In this document: positions 39,315 to 48,625 of the stretch, one piece after another
Numbering within the stretch: position 1 is the first letter of the stretch
Layout of the letters: every line of letters starts with the position of its first letter
Origin: Pseudomonas protegens
GTDB taxonomy: Bacteria > Pseudomonadota > Gammaproteobacteria > Pseudomonadales > Pseudomonadaceae
DNA: 64,000 nucleotides
Assembly (NCBI RefSeq): GCF_013407925.2
Contig: NZ_CP060201.1
Location: 4,139,001-4,203,000 of the forward strand
Reading direction: 5' to 3'
The notes under the pieces: generated by a model
What the model saw: only the letters and a program-made list of their open reading frames with translations
The model's database searches: none
What the model was told of the DNA's origin: nothing
Program-made: the position numbers and the translations under genes

Positions 39315-39938
39315 TCAGCTGTTGAATAGGGCATTGAAGGCGCGGGCGCGACGGGTCACTTCGTCGGCGCTATCGGCGCCGAACAGGCCGTGGACCACGG
39401 CCAGCAGGTCGGCGCCGTGGTTCACCAGCGGCGCAGCGTTATCCAGGGTGATGCCGCCGATCACGCAGATCGGCAGGTGCAGGCTGGCCCGGGCCTGATC
39501 CAGCAACTCCAGGCTGGCCGTGGGCGCGCCGGGTTTGGTGGTGGAATTGAAAAAGCGGCCGAAGGCGACATAGCTGGCGCCTTCCTTCGCCGCCTGCTCG
39601 GCCAGTGGCAATTGGTCGTGGCAGGTGGAACCGATGATCGCCTGGCGACCCAGCAGGGCCCGGGCCGGCGTCAGTGGGCCATCGGTCTGGCCCAGGTGCA
39701 CGCCGGCGCCGATGCGCGCGGCCAGTTCGGCGTCATCGTTGATGATCAAACGGGTCTTGTAGCGCTCGCACAGGGTCAACAGGGTTTCGGCTTCCCGCAG
39801 GCGGCGAGCCTGATCGTCGCTTTTATCGCGGTACTGCAACAGGGTGACGCCGCCTTCCAGCGCCGCCTCCACGTACTTCAGGAACTTGCCGGCCAACAGC
39901 TGACTGTCGGTGATGGCGTACAGACCACGTAGTTTCAT
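39315..39938 (-). CDS. thiE: Thiamine-phosphate synthase
   Basis: ThiE joins hydroxymethylpyrimidine pyrophosphate and thiazole phosphate to form thiamine phosphate. The 207-residue TIM-barrel enzyme has LRGLYAITD at the start, [35 protein letters not shown] and the C-terminal [13 protein letters not shown]. It follows thiD by 18 bases on the same strand. Both partners needed for pyrimidine activation and joining are thus adjacent. I see no TPP riboswitch upstream of thiD. Confidence 0.96.
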   Translation of the reverse strand: MKLRGLYAITDSQLLAGKFLKYVEAALEGGVTLLQYRDKSDDQARRLREAETLLTLCERYKTRLIINDDAELAARIGAGVHLGQTDGPLTPARALLGRQAIIGSTCHDQLPLAEQAAKEGASYVAFGRFFNSTTKPGAPTASLELLDQARASLHLPICVIGGITLDNAAPLVNHGADLLAVVHGLFGADSADEVTRRARAFNALFNS

Positions 39939-39956
39939 TGAGCGGGCCTCATGACA

Positions 39957-40754
39957 TTACGAGCAGAAATCCAACGGCAAGCGGCGCGGGACAAACTGGC
40001 CGCGACCCAGTTGTTCAGCGTCGCGCAGGGTACGCCAGGTGTAATCAAGGGCCGACTGCACCGCGCTGGCCAGGTGTTCGCCTTGTGCCAGACGTCCGGC
40101 CAGGGCGCTGGCCAGGGTGCAGCCGGAGCCGTGATAGCTGCCCGGCAGACGCTGGCAGGTGTAGGTTTCACGCAGGCCGTCGCGGCTGTACAGGCGATTG
40201 TGCACTTCGTGTTCATCGCCATGGCCGCCCGTGATCAGCAGGTGCTTGACGAACGGCAGGAGTTTTTCGGCGCATTGGTCGGCGCTGCCTTCGGGCAGTT
40301 CCGCAAGAATTCGGGCTTCGGGAAGGTTGGGAGTGGCAATGGTGGCCAGGGGCAGGAGGCGCTCGCGCATGGCGTAGCCGACTTCATCCTTGCCCAACCG
40401 GCCGCCGCCGCCGGCGCGCAGCACCGGGTCGCAGACCAGCGGCAGGTGCGGGTGCGCCTGGAGCAGTTCGACCACGGTGTCGACCATCTTCAGGGAACCG
40501 AGCATGCCCAGCTTGACTGCGGCGACCGTGGAGTCGTTGAGCACGGCATTGGCCTGGGCCAGTACCCACTCGCGATCCAGAACGCGGAAGTCGCTGACAT
40601 TGACCGTGTCTTGCACGGTCAGGGCGGTGACAGCCGGAGCTGCGTGACAACCCTGAGCCAGCAGGGCTTCGATATCTGCCTGCAAGCCGGCGCCACCACT
40701 GGGGTCGTGGCCGGAGAGACAGAGGACAACGGGGCGAGAGCTGTAGATATTCAT
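39957..40754 (-). CDS. thiD: Hydroxymethylpyrimidine/phosphomethylpyrimidine kinase
   Basis: ThiD phosphorylates HMP twice to HMP-PP for ThiE. The 265-residue ribokinase-fold enzyme shows CLSGHDPSGGAGLQADIEAL near the start, VCDPVLRAGGGG, TPNLPEARIL and the anion-hole segment GSYHGSGCTLASALAG. The start is taken as the ATG at 40754 (MNIYSSRPVV); seven extra upstream codons are possible. It is the first gene of the thiD-thiE-hemL block and is divergent to ladS. Confidence 0.95.
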   Translation of the reverse strand: MNIYSSRPVVLCLSGHDPSGGAGLQADIEALLAQGCHAAPAVTALTVQDTVNVSDFRVLDREWVLAQANAVLNDSTVAAVKLGMLGSLKMVDTVVELLQAHPHLPLVCDPVLRAGGGGRLGKDEVGYAMRERLLPLATIATPNLPEARILAELPEGSADQCAEKLLPFVKHLLITGGHGDEHEVHNRLYSRDGLRETYTCQRLPGSYHGSGCTLASALAGRLAQGEHLASAVQSALDYTWRTLRDAEQLGRGQFVPRRLPLDFCS

Positions 40755-41046
40755 GGGCGGCGAGCTTACCACCAAACGCTTTTTTTCGCGGCGCCTGGTG
40801 TCTGCTGGAAAATGTCGCTGTACCGGGCTCTAACGTCCTGACCGATGCAACAGCTCTAGCTCGCGGTATTGCGCTGAAAGGCTTGATCTAGAGCCTTTAG
40901 ACTAAAATTTACAATGGTGTTCATTGGCCATCAGCGGCTATGCTAGAGTGCATTCAAACCAATAACAGGTCATGCCGGTTATACGTCTGCTCAAGGGAAA
41001 TGGGGGGACTTCCTGACATCACCGGACAAGCCACGCTGGGGCTTTA
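40755..41046. other. 292-base gap between thiD and ladS with inverted repeats
   Basis: No gene is seen. A perfect inverted repeat AAAGGCT (40877-40883) and AGCCTTT (40892-40898) has an 8-base loop, and GCTCTAG (40853-40859) is repeated in inverse at 40888-40894. The T/A-rich stretch near 40900-40950 should hold ladS promoter elements, but I cannot define a convincing -35/-10 pair. No TPP riboswitch core was found on the thiD side. Confidence 0.4.
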
Positions 41047-43413
41047 ATGCGCTATTTGCTGCTGTTGCTGTTGAGCTTGCCGATGCTGGTGGGTGCCGCC
41101 GAGTTCGATGAGTTCACTCAACGCCTTCCTTTAGGCCGAGTGATGCAGGTCCTTGAAGACCCGGGTGGTGAAGCGACCATTGCCGATGTCAGCTCGGGGC
41201 CATTGGCCGAACACTTCAAGCCCCACGATAAAGACACCCTCAACGCCGGTTATTCTCGTTCGGCGTTCTGGCTGAAGATCGACCTCGATTACCGCCCCGG
41301 CAATCCCACGGCCCAGCGCAACTGGTTGCTGGAGCTGGCCTATCCGCCCCTGGATCACCTGGATCTGTACCTCCCCGACGAAAGCGGTGGCTATCGCCTG
41401 GCGGAGCGGACCGGCGATGCCTTGCCCTTCGACAGCCGGCAGATCCGCCAGAACAACTACCTGTTCAACCTGAATTTCGTTCCCCATGAACACAAGACGA
41501 TCTATCTGCGGCTGGCCAGCGAAGGCTCGATCCAGGCGCCGGTAAGCCTGTGGTCCAACACCGCCTACCTTGAAGCCCAGCCCGTGCGCCTCTACGTGCT
41601 GGGGCTGATCTACGGGGTGTTGCTGGGCATGCTGGTGTACAACCTGTTCATCTACCTCAGCGTGCGTGACACCAGTTACCTCTACTACATCGTCTATATC
41701 GCCTCGTTCGGTCTTTACCAGTTGTCGGTCAACGGTGCGGCAGTGGAGTACTTCTGGCCCAACAGCCCCTGGTGGGCCAATGCCGCGACGCCCTTCTTCA
41801 TCGGTTCGGCGGGGCTGTTCGGCAGTCAGTTCGCCCGCAGCTTCCTGCAGACTTCCGGCCACAGTCCCTGGGTTGACCGCATATTGATGGCGCTGATGGG
41901 CTTTGGTGCGCTGGTCATGGCCCTGTCGCTGATGACCAGTTACGCCCTGGCCCTGCGCCTGGCCACCACCCTGGCGCTGCTGTTCACCGTAGTGATCTAT
42001 GTCGCGGGCATCGTGGCCTGGTGGCGTGGGTTACGGGTGGCGCGCTATTTCATCATTGCCTGGTCGGCTTTTCTGTTCGGCGGGGTGATCAACACCTTGA
42101 TGGTGCTGGGTTACCTGCCCAACGTGTTCCTGACGATGTACGCCAGCCAGATCGGCTCGGCGATCGAGGTGGCGTTGCTGTCCCTGGCCCTGGCCGACCG
42201 GATCAACGCGATGCGCGAGCAGCAGGCCCAGACTCTGCTGGAGGCGGGGCAGAAGCTTGAGGTGCTGAACCAGCAACTGGCCCACAGCAACCGGCTCAAG
42301 GATGAGTTCCTGGCCACCCTGACCCATGAACTGCGCACGCCGATGAACGGTGTCATCGGCTCACTGGAGTTGATGCAGACCCTGGAACTGGACCCGGAGC
42401 TTGCGCAGTACCAGCAGACCGCCGCCGGTTCGGCGCGGGACATGATGCGCATGGTCAACGGCATCCTCACGCTGACCGAGCTGCAGGCCGGCAAGCTTAG
42501 CGCCCAGCGCCAGCCCTTCAGCCTGCGTTCGCTGCTGACCGCGTTGCAAACCCAGTACGCGGCCAGTGCGGCGGCCAAGTCCCTGTCCTTCCAGGTCGAT
42601 CTGAGTGCCGGATTGCCCGATCGCTTGCAGGGGGATCGCTGCAAGCTCAGCCATTGCCTGGAGTGCCTGCTGGATAACGCCGTCAAGTTCACCCATTCCG
42701 GCGGGGTGGTCTTGCGGGTGGTAACCCGTGCCGTCTCGGTCGAAAGGGTCAGCTTGAGTTTCGAGGTGATCGACAGCGGCATAGGTTTCGTCAACCTGGA
42801 CGAGGCGATGCTGTATCAGCGCTTCTTCCAGCTCGACGGTTCCATGACCCGCGAATATGGCGGACTGGGCATCGGCCTGGCGATCTGCCGCCAGCTGGTG
42901 GAACTGCTGGGAGGGCAACTGACTCACGAGTCCACGCCCGGGCAGGGCAGTTGCTTCCGTTTGCAGGTGGAGTTTGAGCTTCAGGAACCGATGGCCCGGC
43001 TGCCCGCAACCCATCAGCGGCGGACACCCCAGGACTGCACCGTGCTGCTGATCGACGACGATGACGTCGATCAACTGGTGCTACGGGGCATGTTGCTCAA
43101 GCTCGGTTACCGGGTCCGCACGGTTGGCAACCCAACCGATGCCCTGCAACTGCTGGGGCGCGAGCCGGTCAGCGCGGTGCTGATCGATGGCCAGATCAGC
43201 GCGGCGCAGTTGGGCGCGTTTCGCCTGCAGGCTCAGGCGCTGCCCGGTTATGCCCAGTTACCTATCCTGTTGGCCTGTGTTCCCGGCACCGAAGGGTGTG
43301 CGGCCACAGCGGGAGCCGAGTGTCTGGGCAAACCAGTGAAATTCGAAGCCTTGCAACTGCTGTTGTCCAAGCGCGTGCTCGCGGTGGAACAAGGCGAAAG
43401 CGCCGATATTTAG
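41047..43413 (+). CDS. ladS: 7TMR-DISM hybrid sensor histidine kinase LadS
   Basis: The 788-residue protein has a signal peptide, a periplasmic 7TMR-DISM extracellular domain (about residues 20-175), seven membrane segments (about 180-385), a HisKA domain with His427 in THELRTPMNG, a HATPase domain (LDNAVKFTHSGG, EYGGLGIGLAICRQL) and a C-terminal receiver with Asp714 in VLIDGQIS and the lysine in CLGKPV. In P. aeruginosa PA3974 (LadS), which lies beside thiD-thiE-hemL exactly as here, works with GacS to raise RsmY/RsmZ RNAs and favour biofilm and type VI secretion, and responds to calcium. Synteny and domains support orthology. Confidence 0.9.
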   Translation: MRYLLLLLLSLPMLVGAAEFDEFTQRLPLGRVMQVLEDPGGEATIADVSSGPLAEHFKPHDKDTLNAGYSRSAFWLKIDLDYRPGNPTAQRNWLLELAYPPLDHLDLYLPDESGGYRLAERTGDALPFDSRQIRQNNYLFNLNFVPHEHKTIYLRLASEGSIQAPVSLWSNTAYLEAQPVRLYVLGLIYGVLLGMLVYNLFIYLSVRDTSYLYYIVYIASFGLYQLSVNGAAVEYFWPNSPWWANAATPFFIGSAGLFGSQFARSFLQTSGHSPWVDRILMALMGFGALVMALSLMTSYALALRLATTLALLFTVVIYVAGIVAWWRGLRVARYFIIAWSAFLFGGVINTLMVLGYLPNVFLTMYASQIGSAIEVALLSLALADRINAMREQQAQTLLEAGQKLEVLNQQLAHSNRLKDEFLATLTHELRTPMNGVIGSLELMQTLELDPELAQYQQTAAGSARDMMRMVNGILTLTELQAGKLSAQRQPFSLRSLLTALQTQYAASAAAKSLSFQVDLSAGLPDRLQGDRCKLSHCLECLLDNAVKFTHSGGVVLRVVTRAVSVERVSLSFEVIDSGIGFVNLDEAMLYQRFFQLDGSMTREYGGLGIGLAICRQLVELLGGQLTHESTPGQGSCFRLQVEFELQEPMARLPATHQRRTPQDCTVLLIDDDDVDQLVLRGMLLKLGYRVRTVGNPTDALQLLGREPVSAVLIDGQISAAQLGAFRLQAQALPGYAQLPILLACVPGTEGCAATAGAECLGKPVKFEALQLLLSKRVLAVEQGESADI

Positions 43414-43488
43414 GCGCGTATGCCACTTTGTTCAGGGTGGGGCCGGTGCTTAACTTGGGGCCTTGGCACACCCTGAAGGAGCCCGGTA

Positions 43489-45141
43489 ATGAACCTCCAC
43501 CAGTTCGCTGAAACCCACGAAGTCACCAACCAGCCGCCCGCTCTGGACGGCGCCAACCTCTATCGAATCGATTTGCCGTTGCAGCAATGGATGCAGCGTT
43601 TCGATGCCGGTTGGGCCGAATCCCGGGTCGATGCCTATGGCGCATTGGCGGGGGGGCCGTTGATGGAGGCGGGGTTCCTGGCCAATCAGAACAAGCCGGT
43701 GTTTGCCAGTCACGATCGCTTCGGGCATCGAATCGATCTGGTGGAATTTCACCCGGCTTACCACCAGTTGATGCAGGCGGCCATCGAGGGGGGGCTGACC
43801 TCTCTGCCCTGGACCCATCCGCAAGCAGGCGCCCATGTGGCGCGTGCCGCCATGACCTATCTGCACAGTCAGGCCGAAGCCGGCAGCGGGTGCCCGCTGA
43901 CCATGACGTTCGCCTGCGTGCCGGCCCTGAAACTGCAGCCGGACATCGCCCAGCTGTGGCTGCCGAAGATCCTCGCCACCGAGTACGACCCGCGCAACGT
44001 AGGCATGCAGCACAAGGCCGGGCTCACCATCGGCATGGCCATGACCGAGAAGCAGGGCGGCACCGATGTCCGCGCCAACACCACCCGGGCCTATCCGGTG
44101 GGCGCTCCCGGGCCGGGGCAGGCTTATGAACTGGTGGGGCACAAGTGGTTCTGCTCGGCGCCGATGTGCGATGCCTTCCTGACCCTGGCCCAGACCGACA
44201 AGGGCCTGACCTGCTTCCTCCTGCCCCGTCATCGCCCGGATGACAGCCGCAATCAGTTCTATATCCAGCGCCTGAAGAACAAGCTCGGCAACCTGTCCAA
44301 TGCCTCCAGCGAGGTGGAGTTTCGCGGCGCGCTGGCCTGGATGATCGGCGAGGAGGGGCGCGGGGTACCCACCATCATCGAGATGGTGGCCATGACCCGC
44401 TTCGACTGCATGGTCGGTTCCAGTTCGCTGATGCGCCAGGCCCTGACCCAGGCCAGCCATCATTGCGCCCATCGCCGGGTGGGCGGGCGCCTGCTCAGCG
44501 AGCAGCCGCTGATGCAGAACGTACTGGCCGACCTGGCCCTGGAAAGCGAGGCGGCCCTGGCCCTGAGCCTGCGCATGGGGCGAGCCCTGGACCATCAGGA
44601 CGATGCCCAGGAGGCGAAGTTCTCCCGGTTAGTGACCGCGGTGGGCAAGTACTGGATCTGCAAACGGGCCCCCGCCATGATCAACGAGGCCGCCGAGTGC
44701 ATGGGCGGTGCCGGTTATGTCGAGGACAGCATCCTGCCGCGGCTGTACCGTGAAGCTCCGGTGAACTCGACCTGGGAAGGTTCCGGCAACGTGCAGTGCC
44801 TGGATGTGCTGCGGGCCCTGTCGAAAGAGCCGGGCGTGCTGGATGCCCTGTTTGCCGAGCTGGGGGACGGGCATGGCGACCGGCGTCTGGCGGCGCACAT
44901 CGTGGCACTTAAAGACAGCTTCAAGGACACCGCCGACATTCAGTATCGCGCCCGGCAACTGACCGAGGACATTGCCCTGGGCCTGCAGGCCAAGCTGCTA
45001 CTGGAGGCGGGCAATGAGGTGGTCAGCGAGGCCTTTTTGGCCAGCCGCCTGGGCGGCCAGGGCGGGCGTGTCTACGGAACCTTGCCCCGCGGGTTGGACG
45101 TGGCCGCGATTGTTGCCCGCTCCACGCCTCAAGGTTTCTGA
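43489..45141 (+). CDS. aidB: AidB-like acyl-CoA dehydrogenase
   Basis: The 550-residue flavoprotein follows E. coli AidB closely, with NQPPALDGANLY at the start, PLTMTFACVPAL, the FAD/substrate region IGMAMTEKQGGTDVRANTTR, KLGNLSNASSEVEF, MTRFDCMVGSSSLMRQAL and VNSTWEGSGNVQCLDVLR. AidB is induced by alkylation stress in E. coli, binds DNA and has weak isovaleryl-CoA dehydrogenase activity. I see no Ada box upstream, so control by Ada here is not shown. It begins 76 bases behind ladS, with an AAGGAG ribosome site. Confidence 0.88.
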   Translation: MNLHQFAETHEVTNQPPALDGANLYRIDLPLQQWMQRFDAGWAESRVDAYGALAGGPLMEAGFLANQNKPVFASHDRFGHRIDLVEFHPAYHQLMQAAIEGGLTSLPWTHPQAGAHVARAAMTYLHSQAEAGSGCPLTMTFACVPALKLQPDIAQLWLPKILATEYDPRNVGMQHKAGLTIGMAMTEKQGGTDVRANTTRAYPVGAPGPGQAYELVGHKWFCSAPMCDAFLTLAQTDKGLTCFLLPRHRPDDSRNQFYIQRLKNKLGNLSNASSEVEFRGALAWMIGEEGRGVPTIIEMVAMTRFDCMVGSSSLMRQALTQASHHCAHRRVGGRLLSEQPLMQNVLADLALESEAALALSLRMGRALDHQDDAQEAKFSRLVTAVGKYWICKRAPAMINEAAECMGGAGYVEDSILPRLYREAPVNSTWEGSGNVQCLDVLRALSKEPGVLDALFAELGDGHGDRRLAAHIVALKDSFKDTADIQYRARQLTEDIALGLQAKLLLEAGNEVVSEAFLASRLGGQGGRVYGTLPRGLDVAAIVARSTPQGF

Positions 45142-45146
45142 CCCGT

Positions 45147-45193
45147 GCGGGAGCCGGCTTGCCGGGGAAGAGACCGGCAAGCCGGCTCCTGCA
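45147..45193. repeat. REP doublet
   Basis: GCGGGAGCCGGCTTGCCGG (45147-45165) and CCGGCAAGCCGGCTCCTGCA (45174-45193) form an inverted pair with an 8-base centre, between aidB and amn. Confidence 0.85.
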
Positions 45194-45257
45194 ACTCCGC
45201 TGTTCCCGTGGGACGGTGTTGCAGGCAAGATGAACGCCTGCAAGATCAGAACACAGG

Positions 45258-46730
45258 ATGCTTACCGTGACCGAAGCTTTTATTGTCGTTCAAACCGCCG
45301 AGCAAGCCGTGGATCGGCTTGCTGCATTGCATGAGCGGGCCACCACCGCCCTGAGTCAGGCGCTCAAGCGTTACCTCAAGGATCGGGTCGAGCCGGATGC
45401 CGAGCAGCGTGCGCTGTTCCGCTACCCCGAACTGCGCCTGACCTACCACTGCCACGGCGAAGTCCCACAGACCACCCGGGCCTATGCCAAGGTGCAACTG
45501 CCGGGCACCTACAGCGTCACCGTCACTCATCCCGCGGCCTTCCGTAACTACTTGCTCGAACAACTGGTGCCCTTGATGCACGACTTCACCGTCACGGTGG
45601 AAGTGGGTGTCAGCGAGCAGAACATTCCTTATCCCTACGTGGTGGAGCAGGGCGACGAACTGGCTGGCTCCGGCGTAACCGCGGCGGCCCTGGCCCGGGT
45701 CTTCCCCAGCACTGACCTGTCCGCCGCCACCGACGGTATCGCCGACGGCCTCTACGACTGGGAAAACACCCATCCACTGCCCCTGGCGCTGTTCGACGCC
45801 GCGCGAGTGGATTTCTCCCTGCGACGCCTGGTGCACTACACCGGCAGCGACTGGCGCCATGTGCAGCCGTGGATCCTGCTGACCAACTACCACCGCTATG
45901 TCGACCAGTTCATCGTCCATGGCCTGGAGCAGCTGCGCAGCGATCCGCGTTTCGTGCGCATGGTCCTGCCGGGCAACGTGATCATCGACAAGGGCATGGA
46001 CCACGGCGAGGCCTCGGCGATCGCCGCCGGTGTGGTCTGGCACCGCTATCAGATGCCGGCCTATCACCTGCAGGCCAGCGATGGCCACGGCGTGACCCTG
46101 GTGAATATCGGCGTCGGCCCGTCCAATGCCAAGAACATCACCGACCACTTGGCGGTGCTGCGCCCACACTGCTGGCTGATGATTGGCCACTGCGGCGGTC
46201 TGCGGCAGTCGCAGACGATCGGCGACTACGTACTGGCTCACGCCTACATGCGGCGTGACGGGATTCTCGACCGCGTGGTGCCGCCGAACATTCCGATCCC
46301 GGCCCTGGCCGAAGTCCAGCTGGCGCTGCAACAGGCGGCGGCCAATGTCACCGGGGAGAAGGGCGAGCAATTGAAGAAGCGCCTGCGCACCGGCACCGTG
46401 CTGACCTACGACGACCGCAACTGGGAGCTGCGCTGGGCCGAGGAACGGCCGTTCATCAACCTGTCCCGGGCGGTGGCGGTGGACATGGAAAGTGGCACCA
46501 TCGCAGCCCAGGGTTATCGCCTGCGGGTGCCTTATGGCACGTTGCTGTGCGTTTCGGACAAACCCCTGCACAGCGAGATCAAGTTGCCCGGTGCGGCCAA
46601 TGCCTTCTACGAGCGGGCGGTCAGCCAGCACTTGAAGATCGGGATCGAAGCCGTGGACCTGATGCGCAGCGAACTCAACTCCCTGCACTCGCGCAAACTG
46701 CGCAGCTTCGACGAGCCGCCTTTCCGCTAG
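45258..46730 (+). CDS. amn: AMP nucleosidase
   Basis: AMP nucleosidase hydrolyses AMP to adenine and ribose 5-phosphate and limits AMP under energy stress. The 490-residue protein (usual length about 484) has the N-terminal Amn domain (TGSDWRHVQPWILLTNYHRY; MVLPGNVIIDKGMDHGEASA) and a phosphorylase-superfamily catalytic domain (GPSNAKNITDHLAVLRP, MIGHCGGLRQSQTIGDYVLA, AVDMESGTIAAQGYR). It lies behind aidB after a REP doublet and is followed by rluE with an inverted repeat between. Confidence 0.95.
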   Translation: MLTVTEAFIVVQTAEQAVDRLAALHERATTALSQALKRYLKDRVEPDAEQRALFRYPELRLTYHCHGEVPQTTRAYAKVQLPGTYSVTVTHPAAFRNYLLEQLVPLMHDFTVTVEVGVSEQNIPYPYVVEQGDELAGSGVTAAALARVFPSTDLSAATDGIADGLYDWENTHPLPLALFDAARVDFSLRRLVHYTGSDWRHVQPWILLTNYHRYVDQFIVHGLEQLRSDPRFVRMVLPGNVIIDKGMDHGEASAIAAGVVWHRYQMPAYHLQASDGHGVTLVNIGVGPSNAKNITDHLAVLRPHCWLMIGHCGGLRQSQTIGDYVLAHAYMRRDGILDRVVPPNIPIPALAEVQLALQQAAANVTGEKGEQLKKRLRTGTVLTYDDRNWELRWAEERPFINLSRAVAVDMESGTIAAQGYRLRVPYGTLLCVSDKPLHSEIKLPGAANAFYERAVSQHLKIGIEAVDLMRSELNSLHSRKLRSFDEPPFR

Positions 46731-46752
46731 GCGTTTAATCCATGGTCATTTG

Positions 46753-46787
46753 GCGATCAGGCCACTAGCATTGTCGGTCCTGATCGC
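46753..46787. promoter_or_regulatory. 9-bp inverted repeat before rluE
   Basis: GCGATCAGG (46753-46761) and CCTGATCGC (46779-46787) are perfect complements with a 17-base spacer, ending 17 bases before the rluE ATG. No T-run follows. It could be an operator, the amn terminator or a leader hairpin. Confidence 0.5.
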
Positions 46788-46804
46788 TGAATGTTCCCGC
46801 TGCC

Positions 46805-47443
46805 ATGTCCCGTGCACCTCGTCCCGCCTCCCGCCGTCCTGGCGCCAAGCCGTTTTCTCCTTCTTCCAGCAAGCGCGTGGCCAAGGCGCCGCCGGCCGAG
46901 TCGAAGCTGATCCTGTTCAACAAGCCTTTCGATGTCCTGACCCAGTTCAGTGATGGCGAAGGCCGGGCGACGCTCAAGGACTTCATCGCGATTCCCGGGG
47001 TCTACCCGGCCGGGCGCCTGGATCGCGACAGCGAAGGGCTGCTGCTGTTGACCAATGACGGGCAATTGCAGGCGCGCATTGCCGATCCCAAGCACAAGCT
47101 GGCCAAGACGTACTGGGTGCAGGTCGAGGGCCAGCCCAGTGCCGAGCAGTTGCAGCGGCTGCGTGATGGCGTGGAACTCAACGATGGCATGACCCTGCCA
47201 GCCGAGGCGCGGCAGTTGGATGAGCCGCAGCTGTGGCCGCGCAACCCGCCGGTGCGTTTTCGCAAGAGTGTGCCCACCAGTTGGTTGGAGCTGGTGATTC
47301 GCGAGGGGCGTAACCGTCAGGTACGGCGCATGACGGCGGCGGTGGGCCTGCCAACCTTGCGGCTGGTAAGGGTCAGGATTGGCGACTGGACCCTGGATGG
47401 CCTGGATCAGGGCCAGTGGAAAGAAGTCGCGGCGCGCTTATAA
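46805..47443 (+). CDS. rluE: 23S rRNA pseudouridine synthase RluE
   Basis: RluE makes pseudouridine 2457 in 23S rRNA. The 212-residue protein is an RsuA-family enzyme without an S4 domain, as expected for RluE: a basic N-terminal tail, then [15 protein letters not shown], the catalytic aspartate motif [26 protein letters not shown], and [24 protein letters not shown] cut here at conserved parts. Its end overlaps the DUF2788 gene by six bases on the opposite strand. Confidence 0.93.
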   Translation: MSRAPRPASRRPGAKPFSPSSSKRVAKAPPAESKLILFNKPFDVLTQFSDGEGRATLKDFIAIPGVYPAGRLDRDSEGLLLLTNDGQLQARIADPKHKLAKTYWVQVEGQPSAEQLQRLRDGVELNDGMTLPAEARQLDEPQLWPRNPPVRFRKSVPTSWLELVIREGRNRQVRRMTAAVGLPTLRLVRVRIGDWTLDGLDQGQWKEVAARL

Positions 47444-47647
47444 GGCCCCGGATTCGATCAGGCCGATCACCACGCTCTTGATGATGAAGGCGGCCACGCC
47501 CAGGCCCAGCACGAAGAACAGGATAAAGGAGCCGAAGCGCCCGGCTTTGGACTTCTTGGCCAGGTCCCAGACGATGAAACCCATGAATATGATCAGGATG
47601 CTGACCAGACCGGTCATCATCCATTCTTCGAATACGGCTGGGTCCAT
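47438..47647 (-). CDS. DUF2788 small membrane protein
   Basis: The 69-residue protein has two membrane segments, [17 protein letters not shown] (about residues 14-30) and [20 protein letters not shown] (about 41-60), joined by a basic loop [10 protein letters not shown]. This matches family DUF2788, present across Pseudomonas with unknown function. It overlaps the 3' end of rluE on the other strand, a typical arrangement for compact convergent genes. Ribosome site GGAGA lies upstream of the ATG. Confidence 0.85.
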   Translation of the reverse strand: MDPAVFEEWMMTGLVSILIIFMGFIVWDLAKKSKAGRFGSFILFFVLGLGVAAFIIKSVVIGLIESGAL

Positions 47648-47832
47648 CGATTATCTCCAATGCAGGCAGGGTAAAAATGCCGGGCGAGTATACGCCAACG
47701 CTCGCCGGCCGAGCATTGATCTGCATGCGTTATGTCGCCACAGCGTCAGGCCGGCCTGGCTTTAGGCGCAGGCGTACCGGCACTGGCCTCAGCAAGCTCT
47801 TCGTCGGCCTGCCGGCTGCGACAGATGGCCTG

Positions 47833-48312
47833 TCAATTGCGCAGGTGGGTCAGGGGCAGCTCGGTGCTGTTGAGTACCTGGTTGAGCACGAAGCTGGAAC
47901 GCACGCTGGTGACGCCGTCGATGCGGGTCAGGTGACCGAGCAGGAGTTTCTGGTAATGGTCCATGTCCGGCACCACGACCTTGAGCTGGTAGTCGGCATC
48001 GACTCCGGTCACCAGGCTGCATTCCAGTACCTGAGGCAGGCTGCGGATCGCCGCTTCGAAATTCTCGAAGCGTTCCGGAGTGTGCCGGTCCATGCCGATC
48101 AGCACGTAGGCGGTGAGGCTCAAGCCGAGCATCTTGCGGTCCAGCAAGGCGACCTGGCGGGAAATGTAGCCGTCGTCCTCCAATTGCTTGACCCGGCGCG
48201 AACAGGGCGAGGGTGACAGACCGATGCGCTCGGCCAGTTCCTGGTTGGAGATGCGGGCGTCGCGTTGCAATTCCGCCAAAATACTCAGGTCATAGCGGTC
48301 GAGTTTGCTCAT
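47833..48312 (-). CDS. Lrp/AsnC-family regulator
   Basis: The 159-residue protein has an N-terminal winged helix-turn-helix (YDLSILAELQRDARISNQEL, GLSPSPCSRRVKQLEDDGYI) and a C-terminal RAM ligand-binding domain (LECSLVTGVDADYQLKVVV). These proteins form octamers and respond to amino acids. No metabolic gene is directly adjacent; the divergent element is the candidate RNA at 48359-48625, whose promoter overlaps the region where this gene's own promoter should lie. The ATG at 48312 is chosen; a TTG precedes it. Confidence 0.9.
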   Translation of the reverse strand: MSKLDRYDLSILAELQRDARISNQELAERIGLSPSPCSRRVKQLEDDGYISRQVALLDRKMLGLSLTAYVLIGMDRHTPERFENFEAAIRSLPQVLECSLVTGVDADYQLKVVVPDMDHYQKLLLGHLTRIDGVTSVRSSFVLNQVLNSTELPLTHLRN

Positions 48313-48323
48313 CAATCAGGCCT

Positions 48324-48352
48324 TTGTCATAAGTATTGCGTCGAATTATCTA
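48324..48352 (+). promoter_or_regulatory. Candidate promoter of the RNA gene
   Basis: TTGTCA (48324-48329), 17 bases, then TATCTA (48347-48352). The first box fits consensus well, the second only in part. Transcription would start near 48359. Confidence 0.45.
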
Positions 48353-48358
48353 TCTAGG

Positions 48359-48625
48359 GTTAAAAATTGCGCAAGAGGTGTTTTTGCAAGCAATCTTCGC
48401 AATCCTCTGTCGTCGGCCCAGGCCTATTCTTATCACCAGAATCACTGCCCGGACATAGAGTCCACTGCGGCCCGCCGAATCAGGCCTGCCGCGGCCGCCA
48501 ATCCCACAGGGTTGAGCCGGCCCCCGGGCTACACCCTGTCCAGAAGACGGAGTGAGGTGAGCCGGCGTCAAAAGCGCCGAGCACGGACAAAATCTCAAAG
48601 GGCGGCCGACGGGCCGCCCTTTTTT
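48359..48625 (+). ncRNA. Candidate small RNA (about 265 nt), unrecognised
   Basis: The stretch between a promoter-like pair and an intrinsic terminator has no protein gene but forms clear helices: ACAGGGT (48506-48512) with ACCCTGT (48533-48539) enclosing AGCC/GGCT, CGGCG (48563-48567) with CGCCG (48575-48579), and the terminal stem. The terminator points forward though no forward gene lies upstream for over 1 kb, which argues that something starts here. I do not recognise it as RsmX/Y/Z, CrcZ, 6S, RNase P RNA or a riboswitch I know. It might instead be a leader of the gene at 48726. Confidence 0.5.
48597..48625 (+). terminator. Strong intrinsic terminator
   Basis: AAAGGGCGGCC (48597-48607) pairs perfectly with GGCCGCCCTTT (48612-48622) around a GACG loop, followed by six T (48620-48625) and ATT. 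It has no forward gene upstream other than the candidate RNA. Confidence 0.9.
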
